Part shown: positions 8,350-23,330 of the stretch, in pieces
Position numbering within the stretch: position 1 is the first letter of the stretch
Layout: each line of letters begins with the position of its first letter
Source of the DNA: Hemileia vastatrix
Taxonomy: Eukaryota; Basidiomycota; Pucciniomycetes; Pucciniales; Zaghouaniaceae
DNA: 64,000 bases
Assembly: GCA_030280995.1 (NCBI GenBank)
Contig: JASXTE010000015.1
Location: 28,525,001 to 28,589,000, forward strand
Direction: 5' to 3'
The notes under the pieces: generated by a model
What the model was told of the DNA's origin: nothing
Seen by the model: only the letters and a program-made list of their open reading frames with translations
The model's database searches: none
Translations under genes and position numbers: made by a program

Positions 8350-10015
8350 ACTCCTGCAACAAAGGAGTAGAAAATAAAAATTAAGTAAAAAAAATTAATA
8401 CATATAAATATAAAAAAGAAAAACATTAATGTGGTTCCCACTGCACTATAAAACAGGGGGGGCTTGTATGCAAATCTGAAGTGTCTACTGAATCAGAAAA
8501 ATTCAGTAGATTCTAGGAGTTGCATGCAAGTTCCCTCTGTTTTTTAATACAGTTTTTGAAATTAAATTTTACAAACATAAAAAAAGGAAAAAAAATTCAT
8601 CACAAAAACCACATTGTAAAAAAGACTATTTGTACTAGGATTATGCTTCTATTCTATTGACTTGTGTTCAAATGAAAATGTGTTATTTAAAATATATGAT
8701 GAACTCTTAATCTTCCCAACAATCAACTAAGGATCTATTTTGAATATATAAATTTTCAACAAAAACAACAAAATCCTTATGATGTATTTGATTCTCAATG
8801 AAATATTTTAGTTTGATGATATACTTCCAAATTTCAATTATTCCATGTTCTCCTTGATGGAAATTTTTATATCATATATTAGAGATTCCCAAATCATTCT
8901 TTTTCAATTTTGTCAACTGACATACTCTTCTTTCATAGGTATTGTTTGATAATTTCTTTGATTTATAATGATTATAATCTCCATTTGCTTATTTACTGTA
9001 ATTTTATATTGAATATTTTCACCATCTGGACTTTCAAAATCTGGAAAAGTCTTTTTTGTGATGTTTGGGCCTGTTTGATGATGTCTAATGAGGCATCTTT
9101 ATATTGATTATTTGTTTTTTTTGTTTCCTGGACTGAATATTAAACTACTGGGTTTGTACCTACCACCATTAGATACTCCTGGCTTTTCTCTACATTTCAT
9201 GTCTTGATGAAAATTTCAGTATTCTAAGTTTTAAGGGCTCTTTTGGTCATTTTTCATGCTTCACTATAACCATTTTTTTTTTGTATTTTGTATTTTGTGG
9301 GCTAGGATTAAGCATTAGTATCATCTACTTAGTGCCATTTTGATAATCCTCATTTGGATCTATATTTTATGTTGTGATGGTTTTTTAGCTTATTTAAATG
9401 ACAACTTGATAATTGAATATAAATTTTTACCCTAAAATGCATGATGCATAATACATATGAACTACCTATCAAACATTAAAGCTATGTGAATACATATGAT
9501 TGATGAAGTTTGATCATTTTTATGTGCATCATGAATATTCACTATGGTTTAAATACTATTTCAATGCAAAATGCATAAAGTAGCTAAATGCATCATACAC
9601 ATTTAATTTAAATCCATAATATTTCCTCATTTTGGAAGTCATCATATATATTCATATGAATTAAAAGAAGCAATATTGAATTTGATAGTAAAATTCATAA
9701 TGCATAATGCATAATACATTTTGAATATGAATATTAAGTGCATACATATGCCTAATCAAGTTTGAAATTTGGGTTTATGTGCATAATTTACAGGTGATGA
9801 ATGATAAATATGATGTGTATATAAAAATGTTGGTTCTTATTGGTACCCACCCAAATAGTCAACTTGGTCAAGACACCATGACCAAGAAACAAAACACACA
9901 AGGACAGGCGTTCAAGCCACACAAAGGAAGACATTTCATAGAAAAATGCTGGCTTGTCTCCTAAAGAGATTGAACAAGAAGGCCAGTGGTTTACAAAACC
10001 ACCTGTCACATTAAC
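8350..10015 (+). repeat. Unit 6 (1,666 bp), related to unit 19
   Basis: Hairpin 8453-8540. First unit with T8. Like unit 19 it has A before the second T-run and the GTATTTTGTATTTTG flank. Private changes: AAAATATATGATG (about 8690), AATATAAATTTTT (about 9415) and AAATGCTGG, a CpG loss, near 9946. Confidence 0.95.
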
Positions 10016-11682
10016 ACTCCTGCAACAAAGGAGTAGAAAATAAAAATTAAGTAAAAAAAATTAATACATATAAATATAAAAAAGAAAAACATTAATGTGG
10101 TTCCCACTGCACTATAAAACAGGGGGGGCTTGTATGCAAATCTGAAGTGTCTACTGAATCAGAAAAATTCAGTAGATTCTAGGAGTTGCATGCAAGTTCC
10201 CTCTGTTTTTTAATACAGGTTTTGAAATTAAATTTTACAAACATAAAAAAAGGAAAAAAAATTCATCACAAAAACCACATTGTAAAAAAGACTATTTGTA
10301 CTAGGATTATGCTTCTATTCTATTGACTTGTGTTCAAATGAAAATGTGTTATTTAAAAAATATGATGAACTCTTAATCTTCCCAACAATCAACTAAGGAT
10401 CTATTTTGAATATATAAATTTTCAACAAAAACAACAAAATCCTTATGATGTATTTGATTCTCAATGAAATATTTTAGTTTGATGATATACTTCCAAATTT
10501 CAATTATTCCATGTTCTCCTTGATGGAAATTTTTATATCATATATTAGAGATTCCCAAATCATTCTTTTTCAATTTTGTCAACTGACATACTCTTCTTTC
10601 ATAGGTATTGTTTGATAATTTCTTTGATTTATAATGATTATAATCTCCATTTGCTTATTTACTGTAATTTTATATTGAATATTTTCACCATCTGGACTTT
10701 CAAAATCTGGAAAAGTCTTTTTTGTGATGTTTGGGCCTGTTTGATGATGTCTAATGAGGCATCTTTATATTGATTATTTGTTTTTTTTGTTTCCTGGACT
10801 GAATATTAAACTACTGGGTTTGTACCTACCACCATTAGATACTCCTGGCTTTTCTCTACATTTCATGTCTTGATGAAAATTTCAGTATTCTAAGTTTTAA
10901 GGGCTCTTTTGGTCATTTTTCATGCTTCACTATAACCGTTTTTTTTTTTGGATTTTGTATTTTGTGGGCTAGGATTAAGCATTAGTATCATCTACTTAGT
11001 GCCATTTTGATAATCCTCATTTGGATCTATATTTTATGTTGTGATGGTTTTTTAGCTTATTTAAATGACAACTTGATAATTGAATATTAATTTTTACCCT
11101 AAAATGCATGATGCATAATACATATGAACTACCTATCAAACATTAAAGCTATGTGAATACATATGATTGATGAAGTTTGATCATTTTTATGTGCATCATG
11201 AATATTCACTATGGTTTAAATACTATTTCAATGCAAAATGCATAAAGTAGCTAAATGCATCATACACATTTAATTTAAATCCATAATATTTCCTCATTTT
11301 GGAAGTCATCATATATATTCATATGAATTAAAAGAAGCAATATTGAATTTGATAGTAAAATTCATAATGCATAATGCATAATACATTTTGAATATGAATA
11401 TTAAGTGCATACATATGCCTAATCAAGTTTGAAATTTGGGTTTATGTGCATAATTTACAGGTGATGAATGATAAATATGATGTGTATATAAAAATGTTGG
11501 TTCTTATTGGTACCCACCCAAATAGTCAACTTGGTCAAGACACCATGACCAAGAAACAAAACACACAAGGACAGGCGTTCAAGCCACACAAAGGAAGATA
11601 TTTCATAGAAAAACGCTGGCTTGTCTCCTAAAGAGATTGAACAAGAAGGCCAGTGGTTTACAAAACCACCTGTCACATTAAC
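10016..11682 (+). repeat. Unit 7 (1,667 bp), twin of unit 20
   Basis: Hairpin 10119-10206. It carries CAGGTTTTG after the hairpin, GATACTCC, GGATTTTG, AGTATCATC and AGATATTTC, all shared with unit 20. Confidence 0.95.
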
Positions 11683-13350
11683 ACTCCTGCAACAAAGGAG
11701 TAGAAAATAAAAATTAAGTAAAAAAAATTAATACATATAAATATAAAAAAGAAAAACATTAATGTGGTTCCCACTGCACTATAAAACCGGGGGGGCTTGT
11801 ATGCAAATCTGAAGTGTCTACTGAGTCAGAAAAATTCAGTAGATTCTAGGAGTTGCATGCAAGTTCCCTCTGTTTTTTAATACAGTTTTTGAAATTAAAT
11901 TTTACAAACATAAAAAAAGGAAAAAAAATTCATCACAAAAACCACATTGTAAAAAAGACTATTTGTACTAGGATTATGCTTCTATTCTATTGACTTGTGT
12001 TCAAATGAAAATGTGTTATTTAAAAAATATGATGAACTCTTAATCTTCCCAACAATCAACTAAGGATCTATTTTGAATATATAAATTTTCAACAAAAACA
12101 ACAAAATCCTTATGATGTATTTGATTCTCAATGAAATATTTTAGTTTGATGATATACTTCCAAATTTCAATTATTCCATGTTCTCCTTGATGGAAATTTT
12201 TATATCATATATTAGAGATTCCCAAATCATTCTTTTTCAATTTTGTCAACTGACATACTCTTCTTTCATAGGTATTGTTTGATAATTTCTTTGATTTATA
12301 ATGATTATAATCTCCATTTGCTTATTTACTGTAATTTTATATTGAATATTTTCACCATCTGGACTTTCAAAATCTGGAAAAGTCTTTTTTGTGATGTTTG
12401 GGCCTGTTTGATGATGTCTAATGAGGCATCTTTATATTGATTATTTGTTTTTTTTGTTTCCTGGACTGAATATTAAACTACTGGGTTTGTACCTACCACC
12501 ATTAGAAACTCCTGGCTTTTCTCTACATTTCATGTCTTGATGAAAATTTCAGTATTCTAAGTTTTAAGGGCTCTTTTGGTCATTTTTCATGCTTCACTAT
12601 AACCGTTTTTTTTTTTTGGATTTTGTATTTTGTGGGCTAGGATTAAGCATTAGTGTCATCTACTTAGTGCCATTTTGATAATCCTCATTTGGATCTATAT
12701 TTTATGTCGTGATGGTTTTTTAGCTTATTTAAATGACAACTTGATAATTGAATATTAATTTTTACCCTAAAATGCATGATGCATAATACATATGAACTAC
12801 CTATCAAACATTAAAGCTATGTGAATACATATGATTGATGAAGTTTGATCATTTTTATGTGCATCATGAATATTCACTATGGTTTAAATACTATTTCAAT
12901 GCAAAATGCATAAAGTAGCTAAATGCATCATACACATTTAATTTAAATCCATAATATTTCCTCATTTTGGAAGTCATCATATATATTCATATGAATTAAA
13001 AGAAGCAATATTGAATTTGATAGTAAAATTCATAATGCATAATGCATAATACATTTTGAATATGAATATTAAGTGCATACATATGCCTAATCAAGTTTGA
13101 AATTTGGGTTTATGTGCATAATTTACAGGTGATGAATGATAAATATGATGTGTATATAAAAATGTTGGTTCTTATTGGTACCCACCCAAATAGTCAACTT
13201 GGTCAAGACACCATGACCAAGAAACAAAACACACAAGGACAGGCGTTCAAGCCACACAAAGGAAGACATTTCATAGAAAAACGCTGGCTTGTCTCCTAAA
13301 GAGATTGAACAAGAAGGCCAGTGGTTTACAAAACCACCTGTCACATTAAC
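11683..13350 (+). repeat. Unit 8 (1,668 bp), related to units 21 and 22
   Basis: Hairpin 11786-11873. First unit with the CCGGGG plus GAGTCAG hairpin form. It also has GAAACTCC, AGTGTCATC and TATGTCGTGATGG (about 12704), the last shared with units 10, 21 and 22. Confidence 0.95.
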
Positions 13351-15010
13351 ACTCCTGCAACAAAGGAGTAGAAAATAAAAATTAAGTAAAAAAAATTAAT
13401 ACATATAAATATAAAAAAGAAAAACATTAATGTGGTTCCCACTGCACTATAAAACCGGGGGGGCTTGTATGCAAATTTGAAGTGTCTACTGAGTCAGAAA
13501 AATTCAGTAGATTCTAGGAGTTGCATGCAAGTTCCCTCTGTTTTTTAATACAGTTTTTGAAATTAAATTTTACAAACATAAAAAAAGGAAAAAAAATTCA
13601 TCACAAAAACCACATTGTAAAAAAGACTATTTGTACTAGGATTATGCTTCTAATCTATTGACTTTTGTTCAAATGAAAATGTGTTATTTAAAAAATATGA
13701 TGAACTCTTAATCTTCCCAACAATCAACTAAGGATCTATTTTGAATATATAAATTTTCAACACAAACAACAAAATCCTTATGATGTATTTGATTCTCAAT
13801 GAAATATTTTAGTTTGATGATATACTTCCAAATTTCAATTATTCCATGTTCTCCTTGATGGAAATTTTTATATCATATATTAGAGATTCCCAAATCATTC
13901 TTTTTCAATTTTGTCAACTGACATACTCTTCTTTCATAGGTATTGTTTGATAATTTCTTTGATTTATAATGATTATAATCTCCATTTGCTTATTTACTGT
14001 AATTTTATATTGAATATTTTCACCATCTGGACTTTCAAAATCTGGAAAAGTCTTTTTTGTGATGTTTGGGCCTGTTTGATGATGTCTAATGAGGCATCTT
14101 TATATTGATTATTTGTTTTTTTTGTTTCCTGGACTGAATATTAAACTACTGGGTTTGTACCTACCACCATTAGAAAGTCCTGGCTTTTCTCTACATTTCA
14201 TGTCTTGATGAAAATTTCAGTATTCTAAGTTTTAAGGGCTCTTTTGGTCATTTTTCATGCTTCACTATAACCGTTTTTTTTTTTGGATTTTGTATTTTGT
14301 GGGCTAGGATTAAGCATTAGTATCATCTACTTAGTGCCATTTTGATAATCCTCATTTGGATCTATATTTTATGTTGTGATGGTTTTTTAGCTTATTTAAA
14401 TGACAACTTGATAATTGAATATTAATTTTTACCCTAAAATGCATGATGCATAATACATATGAACTACCTATCAAACATTAAAGCTATGTGAATACATATG
14501 ATTGATGAAGTTTGATCATTTTTATGTGCATCATGAATATTCACTATGGTTTAAATACTATTTCAATGCAAAATGCATATAAATGCATCATACACATTTA
14601 ATTTAAATCCATAATATTTCCTCATTTTGGAAGTCATCATATATATTCATATGAATTAAAAGAAGCAATATTGAATTTGATAGTAAAATTCATAATGCAT
14701 AATGCATAATACATTTTGAATATGAATATTAAGTGCATACATATGCCTAATCAAGTTTGAAATTTGGGTTTATGTGCATAATTTACAGGTGATGAATGAT
14801 AAATATGATGTGTATATAAAAATGTTGGTTCTTATTGGTACCCACCCAAATAGTCAACTTGGTCAAGACACCATGACCAAGAAACAAAACACACAAGGAC
14901 AGGCGTTCAAGCCACACAAAGGAAGACATTTCATAGAAAAACGCTGGCTTGTCTCCTAAAGAGATTGAACAAGAAGGCCAGTGGTTTACAAAACCACCTG
15001 TCACATTAAC
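13351..15010 (+). repeat. Unit 9 (1,660 bp), deletion subtype
   Basis: Hairpin 13454-13541, CCGG/ATTTG/GAGTCAG form. It has TAATCTATTGACTTTTG, CACAAAC, GAAAGTCC, AGTATCATC and the 7-bp deletion near 14579. Same subtype as units 11 and 12. Confidence 0.95.
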
Positions 15011-16678
15011 ACTCCTGCAACAAAGGAGTAGAAAATAAAAATTAAGTAAAAAAAATTAATACATATAAATATAAAAAAGAAAAACATTAATGTGGTTCCC
15101 ACTGCACTATAAAACAGGGGGGGCTTGTATGCAAATCTGAAGTGTCTACTGAATCAGAAAAATTCAGTAGATTCTAGGAGTTGCATGCAAGTTCCCTCTG
15201 TTTTTTAATACAGGTTTTGAAATTAAATTTTACAAACATAAAAAAAGGAAAAAAAATTCATCACAAAAACCACATTGTAAAAAAGACTATTTGTACTAGG
15301 ATTATGCTTCTATTCTATTGACTTGTGTTCAAATGAAAATGTGTTATTTAAAAAATATGATGAACTCTTAATCTTCCCAACAATCAACTAAGGATCTATT
15401 TTGAATATATAAATTTTCAACAAAAACAACAAAATCCTTATGATGTATTTGATTCTCAATGAAATATTTTAGTTTGATGATATACTTCCAAATTTCAATT
15501 ATTCCATGTTCTCCTTGATGGAAATTTTTATATCATATATTAGAGATTCCCAAATCATTCTTTTTCAATTTTGTCAACTGACATACTCTTCTTTCATAGG
15601 TATTGTTTGATAATTTCTTTGATTTATAATGATTATAATCTCCATTTGCTTATTTACTGTAATTTTATATTGAATATTTTCACCATCTGGACTTTCAAAA
15701 TCTGGAAAAGTCTTTTTTGTGATGTTTGGGCCTGTTTGATGATGTCTAATGAGGCATCTTTATATTGATTATTTGTTTTTTTTGTTTCCTGGACTGAATA
15801 TTAAACTACTGGGTTTGTACCTACCACCATTAGAAACTCCTGGCTTTTCTCTACATTTCATGTCTTGATGAAAATTTCAGTATTCTAAGTTTTAAGGGCT
15901 CTTTTGGTCATTTTTCATGCTTCACTATAACCGTTTTTTTTTTTTGGATTTTGTATTTTGTGGGCTAGGATTAAGCATTAGTGTCATCTACTTAGTGCCA
16001 TTTTGATAATCCTCATTTGGATCTATATTTTATGTCGTGATGGTTTTTTAGCTTATTTAAATGACAACTTGATAATTGAATATTAATTTTTACCCTAAAA
16101 TGCATGATGCATAATACATATGAACTACCTATCAAACATTAAAGCTATGTGAATACATATGATTGATGAAGTTTGATCATTTTTATGTGCATCATGAATA
16201 TTCACTATGGTTTAAATACTATTTCAATGCAAAATGCATAAAGTAGCTAAATGCATCATACACATTTAATTTAAATCCATAATATTTCCTCATTTTGGAA
16301 GTCATCATATATATTCATATGAATTAAAAGAAGCAATATTGAATTTGATAGTAAAATTCATAATGCATAATGCATAATACATTTTGAATATGAATATTAA
16401 GTGCATACATATGCCTAATCAAGTTTGAAATTTGGGTTTATGTGCATAATTTACAGGTGATGAATGATAAATATGATGTGTATATAAAAATGTTGGTTCT
16501 TATTGGTACCCACCCAAATAGTCAACTTGGTCAAGACACCATGACCAAGAAACAAAACACACAAGGACAGGCGTTCAAGCCACACAAAGGAAGACATTTC
16601 ATAGAAAAACGCTGGCTTGTCTCCTAAAGAGATTGAACAAGAAGGCCAGTGGTTTACAAAACCACCTGTCACATTAAC
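15011..16678 (+). repeat. Unit 10 (1,668 bp), chimeric-looking
   Basis: Hairpin 15114-15201, ACAG form with CAGGTTTTG as in unit 7. The second half has GAAACTCC and TATGTCGTGATGG as in unit 8. It looks like a unit-7 head joined to a unit-8 body, lying between deletion-type units 9 and 11. Confidence 0.95.
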
Positions 16679-18338
16679 ACTCCTGCAACAAAGGAGTAGA
16701 AAATAAAAATTAAGTAAAAAAAATTAATACATATAAATATAAAAAAGAAAAACATTAATGTGGTTCCCACTGCACTATAAAACCGGGGGGGCTTGTATGC
16801 AAATTTGAAGTGTCTACTGAGTCAGAAAAATTCAGTAGATTCTAGGAGTTGCATGCAAGTTCCCTCTGTTTTTTAATACAGTTTTTGAAATTAAATTTTA
16901 CAAACATAAAAAAAGGAAAAAAAATTCATCACAAAAACCACATTGTAAAAAAGACTATTTGTACTAGGATTATGCTTCTAATCTATTGACTTTTGTTCAA
17001 ATGAAAATGTGTTATTTAAAAAATATGATGAACTCTTAATCTTCCCAACAATCAACTAAGGATCTATTTTGAATATATAAATTTTCAACACAAACAACAA
17101 AATCCTTATGATGTATTTGATTCTCAATGAAATATTTTAGTTTGATGATATACTTCCAAATTTCAATTATTCCATGTTCTCCTTGATGGAAATTTTTATA
17201 TCATATATTAGAGATTCCCAAATCATTCTTTTTCAATTTTGTCAACTGACATACTCTTCTTTCATAGGTATTGTTTGATAATTTCTTTGATTTATAATGA
17301 TTATAATCTCCATTTGCTTATTTACTGTAATTTTATATTGAATATTTTCACCATCTGGACTTTCAAAATCTGGAAAAGTCTTTTTTGTGATGTTTGGGCC
17401 TGTTTGATGATGTCTAATGAGGCATCTTTATATTGATTATTTGTTTTTTTTGTTTCCTGGACTGAATATTAAACTACTGGGTTTGTACCTACCACCATTA
17501 GAAAGTCCTGGCTTTTCTCTACATTTCATGTCTTGATGAAAATTTCAGTATTCTAAGTTTTAAGGGCTCTTTTGGTCATTTTTCATGCTTCACTATAACC
17601 GTTTTTTTTTTTGGATTTTGTATTTTGTGGGCTAGGATTAAGCATTAGTATCATCTACTTAGTGCCATTTTGATAATCCTCATTTGGATCTATATTTTAT
17701 GTTGTGATGGTTTTTTAGCTTATTTAAATGACAACTTGATAATTGAATATTAATTTTTACCCTAAAATGCATGATGCATAATACATATGAACTACCTATC
17801 AAACATTAAAGCTATGTGAATACATATGATTGATGAAGTTTGATCATTTTTATGTGCATCATGAATATTCACTATGGTTTAAATACTATTTCAATGCAAA
17901 ATGCATATAAATGCATCATACACATTTAATTTAAATCCATAATATTTCCTCATTTTGGAAGTCATCATATATATTCATATGAATTAAAAGAAGCAATATT
18001 GAATTTGATAGTAAAATTCATAATGCATAATGCATAATACATTTTGAATATGAATATTAAGTGCATACATATGCCTAATCAAGTTTGAAATTTGGGTTTA
18101 TGTGCATAATTTACAGGTGATGAATGATAAATATGATGTGTATATAAAAATGTTGGTTCTTATTGGTACCCACCCAAATAGTCAACTTGGTCAAGACACC
18201 ATGACCAAGAAACAAAACACACAAGGACAGGCGTTCAAGCCACACAAAGGAAGACATTTCATAGAAAAACGCTGGCTTGTCTCCTAAAGAGATTGAACAA
18301 GAAGGCCAGTGGTTTACAAAACCACCTGTCACATTAAC
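16679..18338 (+). repeat. Unit 11 (1,660 bp), deletion subtype
   Basis: Hairpin 16782-16869. It carries all the unit-9 markers, including the 7-bp deletion near 17907, and is almost the same as unit 12 by eye. Confidence 0.95.
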
Positions 18339-19998
18339 ACTCCTGCAACAAAGGAGTAGAAAATAAAAATTAAGTAAAAAAAATTAATACATATAAATAT
18401 AAAAAAGAAAAACATTAATGTGGTTCCCACTGCACTATAAAACCGGGGGGGCTTGTATGCAAATTTGAAGTGTCTACTGAGTCAGAAAAATTCAGTAGAT
18501 TCTAGGAGTTGCATGCAAGTTCCCTCTGTTTTTTAATACAGTTTTTGAAATTAAATTTTACAAACATAAAAAAAGGAAAAAAAATTCATCACAAAAACCA
18601 CATTGTAAAAAAGACTATTTGTACTAGGATTATGCTTCTAATCTATTGACTTTTGTTCAAATGAAAATGTGTTATTTAAAAAATATGATGAACTCTTAAT
18701 CTTCCCAACAATCAACTAAGGATCTATTTTGAATATATAAATTTTCAACACAAACAACAAAATCCTTATGATGTATTTGATTCTCAATGAAATATTTTAG
18801 TTTGATGATATACTTCCAAATTTCAATTATTCCATGTTCTCCTTGATGGAAATTTTTATATCATATATTAGAGATTCCCAAATCATTCTTTTTCAATTTT
18901 GTCAACTGACATACTCTTCTTTCATAGGTATTGTTTGATAATTTCTTTGATTTATAATGATTATAATCTCCATTTGCTTATTTACTGTAATTTTATATTG
19001 AATATTTTCACCATCTGGACTTTCAAAATCTGGAAAAGTCTTTTTTGTGATGTTTGGGCCTGTTTGATGATGTCTAATGAGGCATCTTTATATTGATTAT
19101 TTGTTTTTTTTGTTTCCTGGACTGAATATTAAACTACTGGGTTTGTACCTACCACCATTAGAAAGTCCTGGCTTTTCTCTACATTTCATGTCTTGATGAA
19201 AATTTCAGTATTCTAAGTTTTAAGGGCTCTTTTGGTCATTTTTCATGCTTCACTATAACCGTTTTTTTTTTTGGATTTTGTATTTTGTGGGCTAGGATTA
19301 AGCATTAGTATCATCTACTTAGTGCCATTTTGATAATCCTCATTTGGATCTATATTTTATGTTGTGATGGTTTTTTAGCTTATTTAAATGACAACTTGAT
19401 AATTGAATATTAATTTTTACCCTAAAATGCATGATGCATAATACATATGAACTACCTATCAAACATTAAAGCTATGTGAATACATATGATTGATGAAGTT
19501 TGATCATTTTTATGTGCATCATGAATATTCACTATGGTTTAAATACTATTTCAATGCAAAATGCATATAAATGCATCATACACATTTAATTTAAATCCAT
19601 AATATTTCCTCATTTTGGAAGTCATCATATATATTCATATGAATTAAAAGAAGCAATATTGAATTTGATAGTAAAATTCATAATGCATAATGCATAATAC
19701 ATTTTGAATATGAATATTAAGTGCATACATATGCCTAATCAAGTTTGAAATTTGGGTTTATGTGCATAATTTACAGGTGATGAATGATAAATATGATGTG
19801 TATATAAAAATGTTGGTTCTTATTGGTACCCACCCAAATAGTCAACTTGGTCAAGACACCATGACCAAGAAACAAAACACACAAGGACAGGCGTTCAAGC
19901 CACACAAAGGAAGACATTTCATAGAAAAACGCTGGCTTGTCTCCTAAAGAGATTGAACAAGAAGGCCAGTGGTTTACAAAACCACCTGTCACATTAAC
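18339..19998 (+). repeat. Unit 12 (1,660 bp), deletion subtype
   Basis: Hairpin 18442-18529. Same marker set as unit 11, deletion near 19567. I noticed no difference from unit 11, which suggests a very recent tandem duplication. Confidence 0.95.
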
Positions 19999-21664
19999 AC
20001 TCCTGCAACAAAGGAGTAGAAAATAAAAATTAAGTAAAAAAAATTAATACATATAAATATAAAAAAGAAAAACATTAATGTGGTTCCCACTGCACTATAA
20101 AACCGGGGGGGCTTGTATGCAAATTTGAAGTGTCTACTGAGTCAGAAAAATTCAGTAGATTCTAGGAGTTGCATGCAAGTTCCCTCTGTTTTTTAATACA
20201 GTTTTTGAAATTAAATTTTACAAACATAAAAAAAGGAAAAAAAATTCATCACAAAAACCACATTGTAAAAAAGACTATTTGTACTAGGATTATGCTTCTA
20301 ATCTATTGACTTTTGTTCAAATGAAAATGTGTTATTTAAAAAATATGATGAACTCTTAATCTTCCCAACAATCAACTAAGGATCTATTTTGAATATATAA
20401 ATTTTCAACACAAACAACAAAATCCTTATGATGTATTTGATTCTCAATGAAATATTTTAGTTTGATGATATACTTCCAAATTTCAATTATTCCATGTTCT
20501 CCTTGATGGAAATTTTTATATCATATATTAGAGATTCCCAAATCATTCTTTTTCAATTTTGTCAACTGACATACTCTTCTTTCATAGGTATTGTTTGATA
20601 ATTTCTTTGATTTATAATGATTATAATCTCCATTTGCTTATTTACTGTAATTTTATATTGAATATTTTCACCATCTGGACTTTCAAAATCTGGAAAAGTC
20701 TTTTTTGTGATGTTTGGGCCTGTTTGATGATGTCTAATGAGGCATCTTTATATTGATTATTTGTTTTTTTTGTTTCCTGGACTGAATATTAAACTACTGG
20801 GTTTGTACCTACCACCATTAGAAAGTCCTGGCTTTTCTCTACATTTCATGTCTTGATGAAAATTTCAGTATTCTAAGTTTTAAGGGCTCTTTTGGTCATT
20901 TTTCATGCTTCACTATAACCGTTTTTTTTTTGGATTTTGTATTTTGTGGGCTAGGATTAAGCATTAGTATCATCTACTTAGTGCCATTTTGATAATCCTC
21001 ATTTGGATCTATATTTTATGTTGTGATGGTTTTTTAGCTTATTTAAATGACAACTTGATAATTGAATATTAATTTTTACCCTAAAATGCATGATGCATAA
21101 TACATATGAACTACCTATCAAACATTAAAGCTATGTGAATACATATGATTGATGAAGTTTGATCATTTTTATGTGCATCATGAATATTCACTATGGTTTA
21201 AATACTATTTCAATGCAAAATGCATAAAGTAGCTAAATGCATCATACACATTTAATTTAAATCCATAATATTTCCTCATTTTGGAAGTCATCATATATAT
21301 TCATATGAATTAAAAGAAGCAATATTGAATTTGATAGTAAAATTCATAATGCATAATGCATAATACATTTTGAATATGAATATTAAGTGCATACATATGC
21401 CTAATCAAGTTTGAAATTTGGGTTTATGTGCATAATTTACAGGTGATGAATGATAAATATGATGTGTATATAAAAATGTTGGTTCTTATTGGTACCCACC
21501 CAAATAGTCAACTTGGTCAAGACACCATGACCAAGAAACAAAACACACAAGGACAGGCGTTCAAGCCACACAAAGGAAGATATTTCATAGAAAAACGCTG
21601 GCTTGTCTCCTAAAGAGATTGAACAAGAAGGCCAGTGGTTTACAAAACCACCTGTCACATTAAC
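19999..21664 (+). repeat. Unit 13 (1,666 bp)
   Basis: Hairpin 20102-20189. First part as unit 9 (ATTTG, TAATCT, CACAAAC, GAAAGTCC, AGTATC), but the 7 bp are present and the tail has AGATATTTC. Its tail markers recur in unit 25. Confidence 0.95.
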
Positions 21665-23330
21665 ACTCCTGCAACAAAGGAGTAGAAAATAAAAATTAAG
21701 TAAAAAAAATTAATACATATAAATATAAAAAAGAAAAACATTAATGTGGTTCCCACTGCACTATAAAACCGGGGGGGCTTGTATGCAAATCTGAAGTGTC
21801 TACTGAGTCAGAAAAATTCAGTAGATTCTAGGAGTTGCATGCAAGTTCCCTCTGTTTTTTAATACAGTTTTTGAAATTAAATTTTACAAACATAAAAAAA
21901 GGAAAAAAAATTCATCACAAAAACCACATTGTAAAAAAGACTATTTGTACTAGGATTATGCTTCTATTCTATTGACTTGTGTTCAAATGAAAATGTGTTA
22001 TTTAAAAAATATGATGAACTCTTAATCTTCCCAACAATCAACTAAGGATCTATTTTGAATATATAAATTTTCAACAAAAACAACAAAATCCTTATGATGT
22101 ATTTGATTCTCAATGAAATATTTTAGTTTGATGATATACTTCCAAATTTCAATTATTCCATGTTCTCCTTGATGGAAATTTTTATATCATATATTAGAGA
22201 TTCCCAAATCATTCTTTTTCAATTTTGTCAACTGACATACTCTTCTTTCATAGGTATTGTTTGATAATTTCTTTGATTTATAATGATTATAATCTCCATT
22301 TGCTTATTTACTGTAATTTTATATTGAATATTTTCACCATCTGGACTTTCAAAATCTGGAAAAGTCTTTTTTGTGATGTTTGGGCCTGTTTGATGATGTC
22401 TAATGAGGCATCTTTATATTGATTATTTGTTTTTTTTGTTTCCTGGACTGAATATTAAACTACTGGGTTTGTACCTACCACCATTAGATACTCCTGGCTT
22501 TTCTCTACATTTCATGTCTTGATGAAAATTTCAGTATTCTAAGTTTTAAGGGCTCTTTTGGTCATTTTTCATGCTTCACTATAACCTTTTTTTTTTGGTT
22601 TTTTGTATTTTGTGGGTTAGGATTAAGCATTAGTGTCATCTACTTAGTGCCATTTTGATAATCCTCATTTGGATCTATATTTTATGTTGTGATGGTTTTT
22701 TAGCTTATTTAAATGACAACTTGATAATTGAATATTAATTTTTACCCTAAAATGCATGATGCATAATACATATGAACTACCTATCAAACATTAAAGCTAT
22801 GTGAATACATATGATTGATGAAGTTTGATCATTTTTATGTGCATCATGAATATTCACTATGGTTTAAATACTATTTCAATGCAAAATGCATAAAGTAGCT
22901 AAATGCATCATACACATTTAATTTAAATCCATAATATTTCCTCATTTTGGAAGTCATCATATATATTCATATGAATTAAAAGAAGCAATATTGAATTTGA
23001 TAGTAAAATTCATAATGCATAATGCATAATACATTTTGAATATGAATATTAAGTGCATACATATGCCTAATCAAGTTTGAAATTTGGGTTTATGTGCATA
23101 ATTTACAGGTGATGAATGATAAATATGATGTGTATATAAAAATGTTGGTTCTTATTGGTACCCACCCAAATAGTCAACTTGGTCAAGACACCATGACCAA
23201 GAAACAAAACACACAAGGACAGGCGTTCAAGCCACTCAAAGGAAGATATTTCATAGAAAAACGCTGGCTTGTCTCCTAAAGAGATTGAACAAGAAGGCCA
23301 GTGATTTACAAAACCACCTGTCACATTAAC
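21665..23330 (+). repeat. Unit 14 (1,666 bp), chimeric-looking
   Basis: Hairpin 21768-21855, CCGG/GAGTCAG form with T8. After about 22585 it changes to left-block markers: no G before the T-run, GGTTTTTTG, GGGTTAGG, CCACTCAAA and a GTGATTT terminal repeat. It looks like a crossover between a unit-8-like head and a unit-1-like tail. Confidence 0.95.
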
